A stretch of 64,000 bases of DNA from Scalesia atractyloides (taxonomy: Eukaryota; Streptophyta; Magnoliopsida; Asterales; Asteraceae): positions 84,392,391-84,456,390 of the forward strand of contig CAMTDV010000023.1 in the NCBI GenBank assembly GCA_947069175.1. Reading direction: 5' to 3'. The notes under the pieces were generated by a model that was not told where the DNA came from, searched no databases, and saw only the letters and a list, made by a program, of their open reading frames with translations. Positions 1 to 10,757 of this stretch are shown one piece after another; within the stretch, counting starts at the first letter, position 1; each line of letters starts with the position of its first letter. The translations under genes were made by a program, and so were the position numbers.

Positions 1-2785
1 AGTAGTAAAAGATTTTCCGCAAGTTTTTCCTGACGACATTTCATGACTTCCTCCCGTGAGAGATGTCGAATTCCGCATTGATCTTATACCTGGAGCTACG
101 CCAGTTGCAAAATCTCCTCATAGGTTAGCCCCATCCGAAATGCAAGAGCTAGCCAGTCAATTACAAGAGCTGTCTGACAAAGGATTCATACGTCCTAGCT
201 CCTCGCCTTGGGGTGCACCTGTCCTTTTTGTGAAGAAGAAAGATGGAACGTTTCGCATGTGCATCGACTACAGAGAACTCAACAAGTTAACGGTCAAGAA
301 CCGCTACCCATTACCTCGCATCGATGATCTTCTTGACCAACTTCAAGGCGCCAGCTGTTTTTCAAAAATCGACCTTCGTTCTAGTTATCATCAACTCAGA
401 GTGCATGAAGAAGACGTCCCAAAGACCGCCTTCCGAACTCGTTAAGGTCATTATGAATTCATGGTCATGCCATTTGGTTTAACCAATGCTCCAGCTGTCT
501 TCATGGATCTAATGAACAGAGTCTGCAAACCCTATCTCGATCGCTTTGTTATAGTCTTCATCGACGACATCCTCATTTACTCAAAGTCTAAGTCTGATCA
601 TGAACGACACCTTCGACTCATCCTTACACTCTTAGATAATGAAAAGCTCTACACCAAATTCTCCAAATGCGAATTCTGGTTAAAAGAGGTACAATTCCTT
701 GGACATGTCATCAATGACAAGGGAATACATGTCGACCCCTCAAAAATCAAAGCAGTACAAGAATGGCAAGCGCCACGTACACCTACCGAAGTAAGATCAT
801 TTCTTGGTTTGGCTGGTTATTATCGCCGTTACATTGCAATTTCTCTCGTATTGCTGTACCACTCACGGCTTTAACTCATAAAGGAAAACCCTTCATATGG
901 GGACCCAAACAAGAAGAAGCCTTCCAAACCCTTAAACAAAAACTCTGTGACGCACCTATCCTCACTCTTCCTGAAGGTTGTGATGACTTCGTGGTTTATT
1001 GCGACGCGTCAGGGCAAGGACTAGGCTGTGTTCTAATGCAAAGAGGAAAGGTGATAGCTTATGCTTCTAGACAACTCAAAACTCATGAGAAGAACTACAC
1101 CACCCACGACCTAGAACTTGGAGTCGTTGTGTTCGCTCTTAAGATATGGAGACATTACCTCTACGTACTAAGTGTGAAATATACACTGACCACAAGAGCC
1201 TCCAACATATCTTCAACCAAAAGGAGTTAAACATGAGGCAACGGAGATGGGTCGAACTTCTTAATGACTACGACTGTGAAATTCGGTATCATCCTGGCAA
1301 GGCAAATGTGGTGGCCGATGCACTCAGTCGAAAGGGTTATGCGAACTCCATTCGTCTTCTATGTTCGCAAATCATAACCGACATCAAAGATCAAATTCGA
1401 GAAGCCCAACATGTTTCAGTAACGGAAGAAGACGTACAAAAGGAGCTGTCCTGTGGAGCTGAACTTAAAATTGAATTAAATCCTACGGTATTCTGTACTA
1501 TCTAGATCGCATATGGATTCCTGACCACAACAACCTTCGTGAATTCCTTATGAATGAGGCACACAAAACACGATACTCTATACACCCAGGAGCCGACAAG
1601 ATGTATCAAGACCTTCGATACACCTACTGGTGGCCTGGAATGAAAAAGGATATTGCTGTTTTTGTTTCCAAGTGCCTTACATATTCCAAGGTAAAAGCTG
1701 AACATCAAAGACCCTCAGGACTTCTGGTCCAACCTGAAATACCTGTATGGAAGTGGGAAAACATAACCATGGACTTCATTACCGGGTTACCTCGCACTTC
1801 TGGTGGGTATGACACTATATGGGTAATCATTGATCGTCTTAAAAAATCAGCTCACTTTATTCCGATCCGCGAAGATTTCAAGAACGAGAAGTTAGCTCGT
1901 ATCTACATCAGCAAAATCGTAAGCCGTCATGGTGTACCGTTAAGCATTATTTCAGATCGTGATGGTCGTTTCACTTCACGAACATGGCAAGCCATACAAG
2001 CCGCTTTGGATACACGATTAGACCTCAGTACCGCTTATCACCCTCAAACTGATGGACAATCTGAACGCACCATTCAAACTCTTGAAGATATGCTTCGAGC
2101 ATGTGTCATAGACTTCAAGGGAAATTGGGACGCTCATCTACCATTAGTTGAATTTTCGTACAACAACAGCTATCATTCAAGTATCGGCATGGCACCTTTC
2201 GAAGCTTTATATGGTCGAAAGTGCCGATCTCCAGTATGTTGGCACGAAATTGGAGAAGCTCAAATCACCGGTCCAGAATTGATTCAAGAAACAACAGACA
2301 AGATCCATCAAATTCGAAACAATCTTCTAGCGGCACAAAGTCGTCAAAAGAGTTATGCAGATAAACGACGAAAGCCTTTGGAGTTTAACATTGGTGATCA
2401 TGTACTTTTAAAAGTATCACCGTGGAAGGGAGTAGTTCGTTTTGGCCAGAAGGGCAAGCTAGCACCACGCTACGTAGGACCTTTCAAGATACTCGAAAGA
2501 GTAGGACCTGTAGCATACAAGCTTGATCTACCAGAAGAACTCAACAGAATTCACCCCACATTCCACGTATCAAACTTGAAGAAGTGCCTCGCCGATGAAA
2601 ATCTCCATATTCCCCTGGAAGATATTCAGATCGATGAATCTATGCATTTCATTGAAAGACGGAGTCGTATTCCAATTCTAACGGTACGCTGGGAGTCGAA
2701 ACGGGGACCTGAGTTTACTTGGGAACGTGAAGACTCAATGCACGAAAAATACCCGCATCTTTTTCCTGTTACCACTACTACTTAA
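1..2785 (+). pseudogene. Ty3/gypsy (Tekay/Del-type chromovirus) pol relic: RT, RNase H, integrase, chromodomain-like tail
   Basis: Coding remains of a retrotransposon polyprotein, cut at the left by the window edge. Reverse transcriptase spans about 1-870, with the catalytic FIDD box near 555-580. RNase H follows at about 880-1340 (YCDASG, then TDHKSL). Integrase lies at about 1500-2400, with the D, D and E residues in MDFITGLP, SRDG-type and GQSERTIQTLE motifs. The tail at about 2640-2760 (FTWERED...KYPHLF) resembles the group II chromodomain of Tekay/Del elements. It is dead: in-frame stops at 44-46 and 443-445, and frameshifts near 840, 1155 and 1490. One integrase zinc-finger cysteine is replaced by tyrosine (CLTY). 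The reading frame runs toward the LTR at 2820, so both belong to one element. Lineage assignment is from motif memory; pol identity is certain. Confidence 0.93.
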
Positions 2786-2802
2786 ATTTCGGGACGAAAT
2801 TT

Positions 2803-2819
2803 CTAAAAGTAGGGGATAC
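2803..2819 (+). promoter_or_regulatory. Polypurine tract of the gypsy element
   Basis: A purine-rich run (AAAGTAGGGGA) ends a few bases before the TG that opens the LTR at 2820, where plus-strand cDNA synthesis is primed in LTR retrotransposons. Confidence 0.6.
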
Positions 2820-3003
2820 TGTAACATTTGTCGAAAAACGGGTTTTCCAAACCCGCTTCGTTTATTAATCGAATAATCAGTTTAATTTTTGTTGCTCATT
2901 TAATGCTTATTTTAATTTTAAACAATACATAACTAATAAACATTTTAGATTATGGAAATTAAAATTGTTAAAAAATAAAATTAAAACAATTAAAAATGAA
3001 AAA

Positions 3004-3077
3004 GGGCTGCCGGGTTTCGAACCCGGTTCAGACGGAGAACCTTAACACCAAACACATAACCACTCCGCCACTTGATG
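3004..3077 (-). other. tRNA-like module T1 (serine/leucine type), antisense to the LTR
   Basis: On the minus strand this reads as a tRNA-related sequence: an A-box-like TGGCGGAGTGG and a perfect B box GGTTCGAAACC inside a fully paired T arm (CCGGG / CCCGG). Box spacing is long, as in class II (Ser/Leu) tRNAs with a variable arm. The acceptor stem does not pair, so this is a tRNA derivative, not a working tRNA gene. The same module stands at 18511-18593 in the second LTR copy, again antisense to the LTR. Confidence 0.7.
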
Positions 3078-3905
3078 TCTTTGTGAAATTCTAGGAAACA
3101 ATTAAAACATAAGTTCAACCGTGAATCAACCTGTTTGCGCTAAACTGAAACCGATATCGGCTTCCAAACCTCCAGGGACTTTTGAGTGATAGCGGATTCT
3201 TGATTATAACCAATAAACCGACATTCTTAATCAATTCAGCCTTGAATGAACTTGAATTCATGTGATGTTCGGTTTTAATAACCGAAAACATTCACTTCCT
3301 GAATACTCCAACAATATCATCATCTCGCGACTCAATAACATTCACAAAACCTCTAATTTCACTTTTACTCTAATTTCTGATCGTCGGAATCGCTTTTTGA
3401 ACTCGCCGGACTTTCGCCGGAAAACCGTGTCTTTCATCAAAACGGTAAATTTCTAAATTATTTCATCTTCTATCTGTTGTTAGACTTTTACTAACTTCAT
3501 TTCATCAACCAGAATCAATCCCAGACGACGTAGCCGGAATATTCTGCTTTCGCCGGAAAACGTCTGGAATTTCCAAAATCACGCTGTGAATCGGTATAAT
3601 CATCTAAACCTTCTGTTAATCATTGTTTAGTAACTCAATTTCACACCTAACCGATCAAAACTGTTAATTATCCGATCAGACGGAGTTCACGAAACAGAGC
3701 CGACGATCCTAGCCGGAGTTCTGAGAAAGACATCTGTTCGGTACATTCATTTCCAAAACTCTCTCTATTTCATCACATTTCAATCACTTATAAGTTCGTT
3801 AATCGAATATAACAAGAACAGTTGAATAATCGTTGTCTGTGTTTTTGAACGAAGAAGATGAAGTCGAACTAATGTTTAAGTATAACTAAAACAAGATATA
3901 TAACC

Positions 3906-3977
3906 GGGTTATACACACAGTCCAGCGGTGGACTGTGTGCAAACAACTATCACACGTCTCGAGTTCGATCCCTGACC
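3906..3977 (+). other. tRNA-like module T2 with 11-bp perfect hairpin
   Basis: The segment reads GGGTTATACAC, then a perfect 11-bp inverted repeat (CACACAGTCCA at 3914-3924, loop GCGG, TGGACTGTGTG at 3929-3939), then a B-box-like GAGTTCGATCC near 3961. The hairpin sits where a tRNA D arm would be, and the distance to the B box is about that of a class I tRNA. It is repeated about 170 bp downstream as T3, and the counterpart in the other LTR is at 17590-17667 with the identical hairpin. Confidence 0.65.
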
Positions 3978-4074
3978 CAACCTCACTCTCTGGAATAAAA
4001 ATGCTCTTTTTAAAACCGAACCGGGTTAACTCACTGAAAGATGTTAAGTATAATAAAAACCAGAATATTAACCA

Positions 4075-4150
4075 GGTTAGACACACAGTCCAGCGGTGGA
4101 CTGTGTGCAACGTTAATCCACAGGTCTCGGGTTCGAGACGTGATATGCAC
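4075..4150 (+). other. tRNA-like module T3 with 11-bp perfect hairpin
   Basis: Second unit of the array: GGTTAGACACACAG, the same 11-bp hairpin (arms 4082-4092 and 4097-4107, loop GCGG) and a B-box-like GGGTTCGAGAC at 4129-4139. The counterpart in the other LTR (17422-17496) keeps both arms and changes only one loop base. Confidence 0.65.
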
Positions 4151-4243
4151 GCCGGTTCGATAGAATAAAAAACCTTTTTAAAATAAATGAATTATGGAAT
4201 AAATTAAAATGTATATAAATATAATTAAAAACAGAAATATTTC

Positions 4244-4320
4244 GGGTTAGACACGTAGCTCAGTTGGTAGAGCTGCGTGCACGCGTACGGGAGGTCACAA
4301 GTTCGAGCCTCACTCAGTGC
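4244..4320 (+). other. tRNA-like module T4, best A box of the array
   Basis: Third sense unit. It opens GGGTTAGACACG and has a consensus A box TAGCTCAGTTGG at 4256-4267 and a B-box-like AGTTCGAGCC at 4300-4309, with class I spacing. The D-arm position folds as a 10-bp stem (4252-4261 with 4270-4279, one T-G wobble), longer than a normal D stem. T-arm pairing is broken, so a complete tRNA fold is not present. The counterpart at 17251-17327 has the identical A box and stem and a better B box (GGTTCGAATC). Confidence 0.72.
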
Positions 4321-4819
4321 AAACAATATAAACGACCGAACCGGTCAACAAGTCAAAGTCAAATAGTCAACGGTCAACCCAAAAAGTCAACACTTTTTTT
4401 TATATTTTTATTTATTTATTTAATATAAAAATCAATTAAAAAATACTTAAAAATAATGTTTTTAAAGTTAGAAAATAGCCTTAAACTCACAAAAATATAT
4501 CTAAAAACTTATTAAAATTATTAATAAAAATCCACTCATTTACCATACCTTTTCGTTATTATTTAGGTTAGTTAATCCTCGTCGATCAACCCTCTAAACT
4601 CGTGCGCATTCAACATCTTCAACCGAACGCACCCAATGTGAGTGAATCTCTACAAATTCCTCGTTTTAATCACGTGTTTGGGGTCTATCATGTGTCTTAT
4701 TATTTATTACATTTAAACAATTGTGCATCCATCATATCCATGATCAAATGTGTATTCAATATGATCAACTGTTTGTGTGGTTAATGTTTAGATTAAATTT
4801 ATCATTTTCAATACATACA

Positions 4820-5004
4820 TTATCATAGGCCGCCGCTCCCCATTACCTATGAGCGTTGAGCTGTTCCCCATTACCTATGAGCGTGAACGAGGCGTTGCCA
4901 ACATACGATCGGCTCCGTTTAATTGAGCCTTGATCGCACATACATTTATCATAGGCCGTCCGTTCCCCATTACCTATGAGCGTGAACGTGACGTTGCCAA
5001 CATA
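4820..5004 (+). repeat. Direct repeat block inside the LTR
   Basis: Units of the form ATCATAGGCCG...TTCCCCATTACCTATGAGCG recur: the CCCCATTACCTATGAGCG core appears three times (near 4840, 4867 and 4966), twice followed by GTGAACG and GTTGCCAACATA. The corresponding part of the solo LTR carries a different duplication, so the block is unstable within the family. Confidence 0.75.
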
Positions 5005-5456
5005 TACAGTATCATTCATGTTATATATTCATGCAAGTTGGTTTGTTATTGTTGTTATGTTTGTTATTGTTATTGTTATTGTATGATTATTTACGTTTGC
5101 TCACATATGATTATTGCACAATTTTCCATAATAAATATAACAAGAAATCATTAATAAATGTTTTCTAACAAGGTTCACTCGCCAACTTATGTTGACCCCA
5201 AAACCCCCATTTTTACACATGATACAGGTGATCCAGATGCAGCAAGAAACATATAGGATGGCTTAGAAGAATAAACCGGTTTAGACTTTGGATTGTTTAG
5301 TTAGTTATTTTCTTTGTAATTGTATGAACATGTTTGGAATATTGAGGATGTAATTTTGAATTTAATAAATATGAAACATATTAGTAAACATCATGAGCTT
5401 TGGTGATAACCCAATTATGCCTCGACTCTTATTCCGCTGCGGGTCGGGGTGTGACA

Positions 5457-6310
5457 CGTATTTCAGTTTCAATCTCACAATGCGAGTCGTTAATCATAAT
5501 GAAGATTCATTTATATATATATATATATAAGTATTACCTTTCATATTTGTGTTATATACGTAATCAATCTATAAATACGTATTATACACAAAACCGAGAC
5601 TTAAAATACACTTTGAATACCTAAAAACAAGTTAAAATACAAGAAAACGGCATAAAATAAACTAGTTACTAAGTGCATGGACTAAAAGTGAGCAAAACCA
5701 AAAGCTTTTCCACCTTCTTTCTCCCCTAATCACCTTCCACCATTTTTTAGCCAATCATATTTCACCATTCTCCACCTCCTTTCTCCTCCAATCACCTTCC
5801 ACCTTCATTAACTCCTAAACCACAATCCCCACTTTTAAATACAAGCCTCCACCACCTCCTAAACACTCTCCACTCACTAATCTACTCCCAAACTCTCTAA
5901 TCCTATCAAGAATTCCAAGCAAGGAAGAATATGTTCAAGTGTTCTAAGTGAGTTTTCACTCACTTTTCTTCACATTTCTTCTTCAAATCTTCTTACAAAC
6001 TACTTGGGCAAACACTAGGAAGGTTTCGATAAGTTTTCCATGATAAACCAAAATGGAACCTCACTATATTTGAGGTCCAAGGTAGCATAAAATTCTACTC
6101 TAATTTATCTTTTTATTTCTTATGAATGTTGCTTAAAACTTGATGGAAACTTAGGCCAACCTTGCTCCTAACTAAACTAATAGATATGGGTTTGTGTTTT
6201 GGTTGATTTCCACAAGAAATGACGCTTTAAACCTCCACAAAATTCTGCCCAAAAAGTCCCAAATTACTACAAAAGTGTTGAAACCATCCAAGCTTTCAAC
6301 CTTCAATATT
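5457..6310 (+). mobile_element. Older gypsy LTR (family X), left part
   Basis: The sequence has LTR character: a pyrimidine-rich upstream region with repeated CAATCACCTTCCACC, a TATA-like TTTTAAATA at 5833-5841, and a leader rich in CT and CAAG downstream. It appears to resume at 8881 after the inserted copia-type element and to end at 10294 beside a primer binding site. The true start is not visible, because the other gypsy element (ending 5456) abuts it. A short (TA)n run lies at about 5511-5529. No gene is present. Confidence 0.5.
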
Positions 6311-6315
6311 GAAAG

Positions 6316-6719
6316 TGAAAGTCCAGGACCCACGGTTCTAGACGCAAGTTTGGGCATAATATCTCTAATTCGGTAGAATGTTATATAGAAAGGAGTAGAA
6401 ACAGAATCAGCAAAAGCTTCATTCATTCATACCGAAAGAGTATACGTCTTATCAAGCTGGCGAAATTAGTGTTTCCCCTCTGGGAACTCCAAAACTTACA
6501 TCACAATGAACACATGACACTATTTATAGACACGTATGACCCTCGTGCGAAGTGAGGAAATTACCTTCGTGCGAAGTAAGCTATCACTTCGTACGAAGTG
6601 ACACTACAAAACCGTTCTCGTTCGCACTTTGGTCGTGTGTTCATATCTATTCTATACAGTACTCAACACACACTATATCTAGCCTATTCGTACAGTGATG
6701 GACATAAAGTGCATCAACA
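6316..6719 (-). repeat. 3' LTR of the non-coding copia-type element
   Basis: A TATA box (TATAAATA, minus) lies at 6521-6528. Immediately upstream on the minus strand come repeated CTTCGTGCGAAG-type palindromes (6543-6576) and an 18-bp perfect palindrome TCACTTCGTACGAAGTGA at 6584-6601. Confidence 0.9.
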
Positions 6720-8145
6720 ATTTCCCCCTTGGACGTCACCGTCGAAGCTTGATCTTGATCTTGAAATATGAGAGTTGTGTTTGAATATTCTGCGACTTAA
6801 TCAAGGTATTTGTCGATGTCGTACAACGTGTGAACAAATTCCCCATTGATTGATGATTCGGGTTTACATTATCTACATTACATTCCCCCTGAAACAATTT
6901 CCCAGTTCAGGTTCTTGTTTGCATGGTTTCCAACATCCTCTGATTTGCTTAATCGACAAATTTTCTTGAATAATCACTAACTTGAAATTAATCAATGTAG
7001 CTTCTCCATTTCAACTTTGACCACATTTGCGTTCGGTTTAGCGCACTCCTCCTATGATCAATCCTTTGATCTTCAAAACCCAACCGACAATTGATAGAAA
7101 CTTCGAATTACCACAACAATAAAATTCAAATCAATGAATATCCGCAAAAATCTGAAATCTAGATTTCCATAATCACATTTAAGCATACTCCTGAAAGATT
7201 GATTAGCGAATCGTAATATTCTCAATTAGCAAACCTTCATCGGAATCAAATTATTTGATAACACACAGTAATCTTCTCTTCTTCATTCAAGATCAAACAA
7301 AGAATCTTCATCTTTCATAACAATCTCAAATATATAATCTATTTCGTGAGCCATTGGTACACTTCTTTGTCCGAAAGATCAAGTATCCAAATATATAGCC
7401 TTCCTCTTAGTCCCGGTGCAAGTGAAACCACAAAACAACCTCATTTCCTAGCGGTTAGTCCGGAAAACAGTTAATTTGCCTTGCAGAGTTAAATTGGATA
7501 CTTTATACCACTAAGCAGTCGTGTGTGCAACCAGCTTCTACGAAGACTCAAGCATCAACATGACCACAACTACAAAATCCGATAAACAACTCCTCCAAGA
7601 TTCAATTATGCAACCCCACTTTTACGAAAAGTAGACATCAACTTGATCTCATCACTAATGAATTCTGACTACACTTTGATCTCGTACAGAAAAATCCAAG
7701 ACACTTTGCATCAACAAATAATCTGCAGTCGTAACCACCCGAATACAGTTGCATGGTCATGAATTTCAAAAATATCAGAATCTTCATACATACGTGAAAT
7801 TTTATTCCCCCACATTTTTGAAAATTCTGACGGTACCAAATTTTTCACAGAAATTCCGCCTCAAATTTGGAAAAAATCAGTTTTTATCAAAAGCGGATTT
7901 AACATTAAGGCCCACTAATAGTCACTATACTAGAAGATCATCATTCGCATTTTTATTAGTGACTACCCCTTTATCTCAACCAACTGTGATCGTATCATCA
8001 AATTTGTACTCTGAAGCTCTAGACGGTATCCCCGAAAAACCCGAATTAGACGTTAAAATCTCAAAAAATTTTGCAATCACCAAATTTTTTCTAGACACCC
8101 ATCTCGTCAATACGATCAAAAATGCCTTTTTAGGCATTCCAGGTT

Positions 8146-8246
8146 ACCTTCATACGAGGGTAACTACCTTCGTGTGAAGGTAATCTATCTTCGTGCAAAG
8201 GTAATTATCTTCGTGCGAAGGTAATTATCTTCGTGCAAAGATAATC
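8146..8246. repeat. Tandem array of 20-bp palindromic units
   Basis: Five units of 20 bp, each built around CTTCGTGCGAAG or a one- or two-base variant with GGTAATTAT spacers. The same palindromic core occurs in the U3 region of this element's LTRs, so the element carries the motif in two places. Confidence 0.85.
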
Positions 8247-8462
8247 CATAGTGAACACATTTTTCGATCCAAAATCTTTATTTCTACGAATTTCAAAATG
8301 ATTCTACCGTAGATCTGGTCGAAAATGATTTTCTAACAATCTTATAAGTTCAAATTTACTTTTTTTCCGTGGATTGTCCGTTTATTTGATGTTTTACGTC
8401 TAAAACATTCCTAAGTCCATAATTCAAGAGCGTAGGTCAAAACAATAGCTCTGATACCGAAT

Positions 8463-8875
8463 TGAAAGTCCAGGATCCGACGGTTCTAGATGGAAGTTTG
8501 GGCATAAATTACTGATTCGGTATAATGTTATTGAGAAATGAGTAGAAATAGAATCAATGGAAGCTTCATTCATTCATACCGAAAGAGTATACATCTTGTC
8601 AAGCTGGCGAATCTGAGAAATTTCGCAGCTTTCCCCTCTGGGAACTCCAAAACTTACATCACAATGAACACAACACTATTTATAGACACGTTTTACCCTC
8701 GTGCAAAGTGAGGAAGTTACTTTCGTGCGAAGTGAGCTATCACTTCGTACGAAGTGACACTACAAAACCGTTCTCGTTCGCACTTGGATCGTGTGTTCAT
8801 ATCTATTCTATACAAGATTCAACACACTCTCTATCTAGCCTATTCATATAGTGACGGACACAAAATGCATTAACA
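8463..8875 (-). repeat. 5' LTR of the non-coding copia-type element
   Basis: Same layout as its partner: TATA box at 8677-8684, palindromes upstream of it, and the 18-bp palindrome retained at 8740-8757. Confidence 0.9.
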
Positions 8876-8880
8876 GAAAG

Positions 8881-10294
8881 ACCTGTGTTTTAGTGAATGT
8901 GTGAACCATGGAAGCTTTGGCTTTCAAAATTTGTTCCACTACCTCACTTAATGTTTTATCATATTATTCCAAGTGGTTTCCTAGACCTAAAGTAACACAA
9001 CTCTGCCGCATCTCCAACATTTTCCATGATTGGTATGAAACACCCGAGTTGGTCTTACTTGGCTACTTGATGAACTAGGTAGATTAGTCTTATTTTTATT
9101 TTTCATTCATGACCAACTGGGTCATCATCTAACTTGATTACTTTGTGATTTGGGGAATTAGACAAAGAGGTATACATACCTCCATGCTTGACTTACATGA
9201 ATTCTATGATAATATATGATGGACTATTATTATATTAGATAAAATAATTAGTCGAATCCATATTACTAACGAATTATGGGTAGATGTTGTGAAGTTAGGC
9301 TACATTATCCTTATTCTTTATTAATCGTTTGTGATTCTAATGGGCATGTTAGGACCTATGAAAACACATGAAAACTTAGTGTCCAAAAGATTATTTAGAC
9401 AAAGATATGTTTTCATGTACATATACTTTTATACTAAATTCCGAATCAGAACTCTCTACAAAACTCCGAATACTCATACACCTTTGTATCCCTAACACGT
9501 AGTAACTTTGGCGCCCGACTCTCAACAACTCATCTACTCGCGGTTAAACGGAGAGCTTAGCAAAACCGTGAGTATGTTTTTCTGTTTTATCACTTTTGGG
9601 TGCATTATATATATTATACAAAAACTCACACAAACACTTATACGTAAATACTTTATTCATACAATTGAATCCAATATACATGCTTAAACGTTTATACTTG
9701 GGAATACATGCATGCTAGAAACTTTACGTGCATAGTGCTTTGTCACTAACTTCGTAGAAGCCTCCCTTAACATGTTTAGCACAATAGCAGTAATGCAATG
9801 CCTGTATTCTTGAGATCATGTTAAGTTAATCAAAACGGTCTTGTCATTGCTACGACAAGATTACGCTAGCGGGAATCTTTGGGTTTACAAGTATGTTTTG
9901 CATGCTAAATTATGTATGTTATGCCTTAGTATAGGTTATTGCCATGTGGATTTCGTTAAACTCTTTCATAGTTATGCTAGTACACCTAAACTTGTATGCT
10001 AGCCAATACTTTAAGTTTTGACATGTTACTTTACTATATATTGAAGAATTGTGATCGCGACACATTGAAAAGAATCTAGTAGGAAGGACTCGAAACGCAC
10101 CAAACTTTAATTCAAGTTTGTAGATTAGTCAAATGTTACTTGTTGTATTTTGTTTCCCATTCATGTAGTTGAACCAATAGCAATGAAATAAAAATGTACT
10201 TTTTAAATACTTGTCACATTTAGTCATTATGAAGTGTCTTGCAACCTCATTTTCATCTCACTCCGATATTTCTGCCATCGGTTGGGGTGTGACA
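8881..10294 (+). mobile_element. Older gypsy LTR (family X), right part
   Basis: Sequence resumes after the copia-type insertion and runs to GGTTGGGGTGTGACA at 10294, directly followed by a primer binding site. The last 250 bp resemble the LTR end at 54650-54929. It contains no ORF of note. Confidence 0.6.
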
Positions 10295-10297
10295 GAT

Positions 10298-10310
10298 TGG
10301 TATCAGAGCC
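10298..10310 (+). promoter_or_regulatory. Primer binding site (tRNA-iMet type)
   Basis: TGGTATCAGAGCC, three bases after the LTR terminus GTGACA: the standard minus-strand primer site of many plant LTR elements. It proves that the LTR to its left is a plus-oriented 5' LTR. Only about 35 bp of interior follow before other sequence begins at 10345. Confidence 0.8.
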
Positions 10311-10344
10311 ATAACTATAGGGAATTAGGAAAAAATTGCCATGC

Positions 10345-10757
10345 CTTTGACCTAGTTGTATATGGGTTATTTAACCAAACATTCTGATTTAGAATGATTT
10401 TAAAAGGTTTAAACACAATTCGACTAGTATATATATTTTATACATTTAAACTAGTTGTATATGTAATTACGGCAATGGGTGGTCGAACAGGTATATGACG
10501 AGTCCCTTATGTCTAAACACATTTCAAAATGTTGTATGACAGTCTTGAGATCAATTTATATGCCTCTTAGGCTTTAAAATCATTTCTACGCCAAAAGGGC
10601 GTTTTTTATATTTTTAATATTATACATAGTTGACTCGTCAAATAACCCTACAAATGATATGACTAAAAGGTATAACCTAAGAGGGTTATTCCCTCTAATA
10701 TTATGGTCACATAACATGCCATGATAGGGTTTCAAAGTAGACCAAACGGGTCAGAAT
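10345..10757 (-). repeat. LTR fragment of gypsy family Y (3' side)
   Basis: This is a near-copy of 19621-20027 in the same orientation. It abuts the integrase of the minus-strand element at 10757, where the integrase motif GRKC is cut off. I read it as what remains of that element's 3' LTR after a deletion that removed the integrase C-terminus and the LTR start. Confidence 0.6.

Larger units (their letters stand above)
2820..5456 (+). mobile_element. 3' LTR of the Tekay-type gypsy element, 2637 bp
   Basis: It begins TGTAACATTTG just after the polypurine tract and ends GGGTCGGGGTGTGACA. The solo LTR at 16123-18774 shows the same start, end and internal order in opposite orientation (2652 bp), which fixes both boundaries. 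The target duplication cannot be checked because the 5' end of the element lies outside the window. The LTR holds four tRNA-like modules (listed separately) and a directly repeated block at 4820-5004. No long ORF is credible in it. Confidence 0.88.
6316..8875 (-). mobile_element. Complete non-coding copia-type LTR element (TRIM/LARD-like), 2560 bp
   Basis: Two direct LTRs (6316-6719, 404 bp; 8463-8875, 413 bp) are flanked by a perfect 5-bp target duplication GAAAG (6311-6315 and 8876-8880). On the minus strand the LTR starts TGTT and ends TTTCA. A tRNA-iMet-type primer site (GGTATCAGAGC) lies at 8448-8458 beside the right LTR, and a polypurine tract (AAGGGGGAAA) at 6720-6731 beside the left one. 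The 1.74-kb interior has no gag or pol; the open frame at 7749-8177 on the plus strand resembles nothing and I do not take it as coding. It must have moved with proteins from an autonomous relative. The LTRs differ by scattered substitutions and small indels, so insertion is not very recent. Confidence 0.9.

Noticed and set aside
4244..4320. A functional tRNA gene
   Set aside because: A and B boxes are present, but the T arm and acceptor stem do not pair and there is no T-run terminator at a proper distance; it is a tRNA derivative.
7749..8177. 142-codon open frame on the plus strand
   Set aside because: It lies antisense inside the non-coding copia element, overlaps the palindromic 20-bp array and has no recognisable domain.
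8146..8246. CRISPR-like array
   Set aside because: Units are contiguous 20-bp tandem repeats without variable spacers, in plant nuclear DNA.
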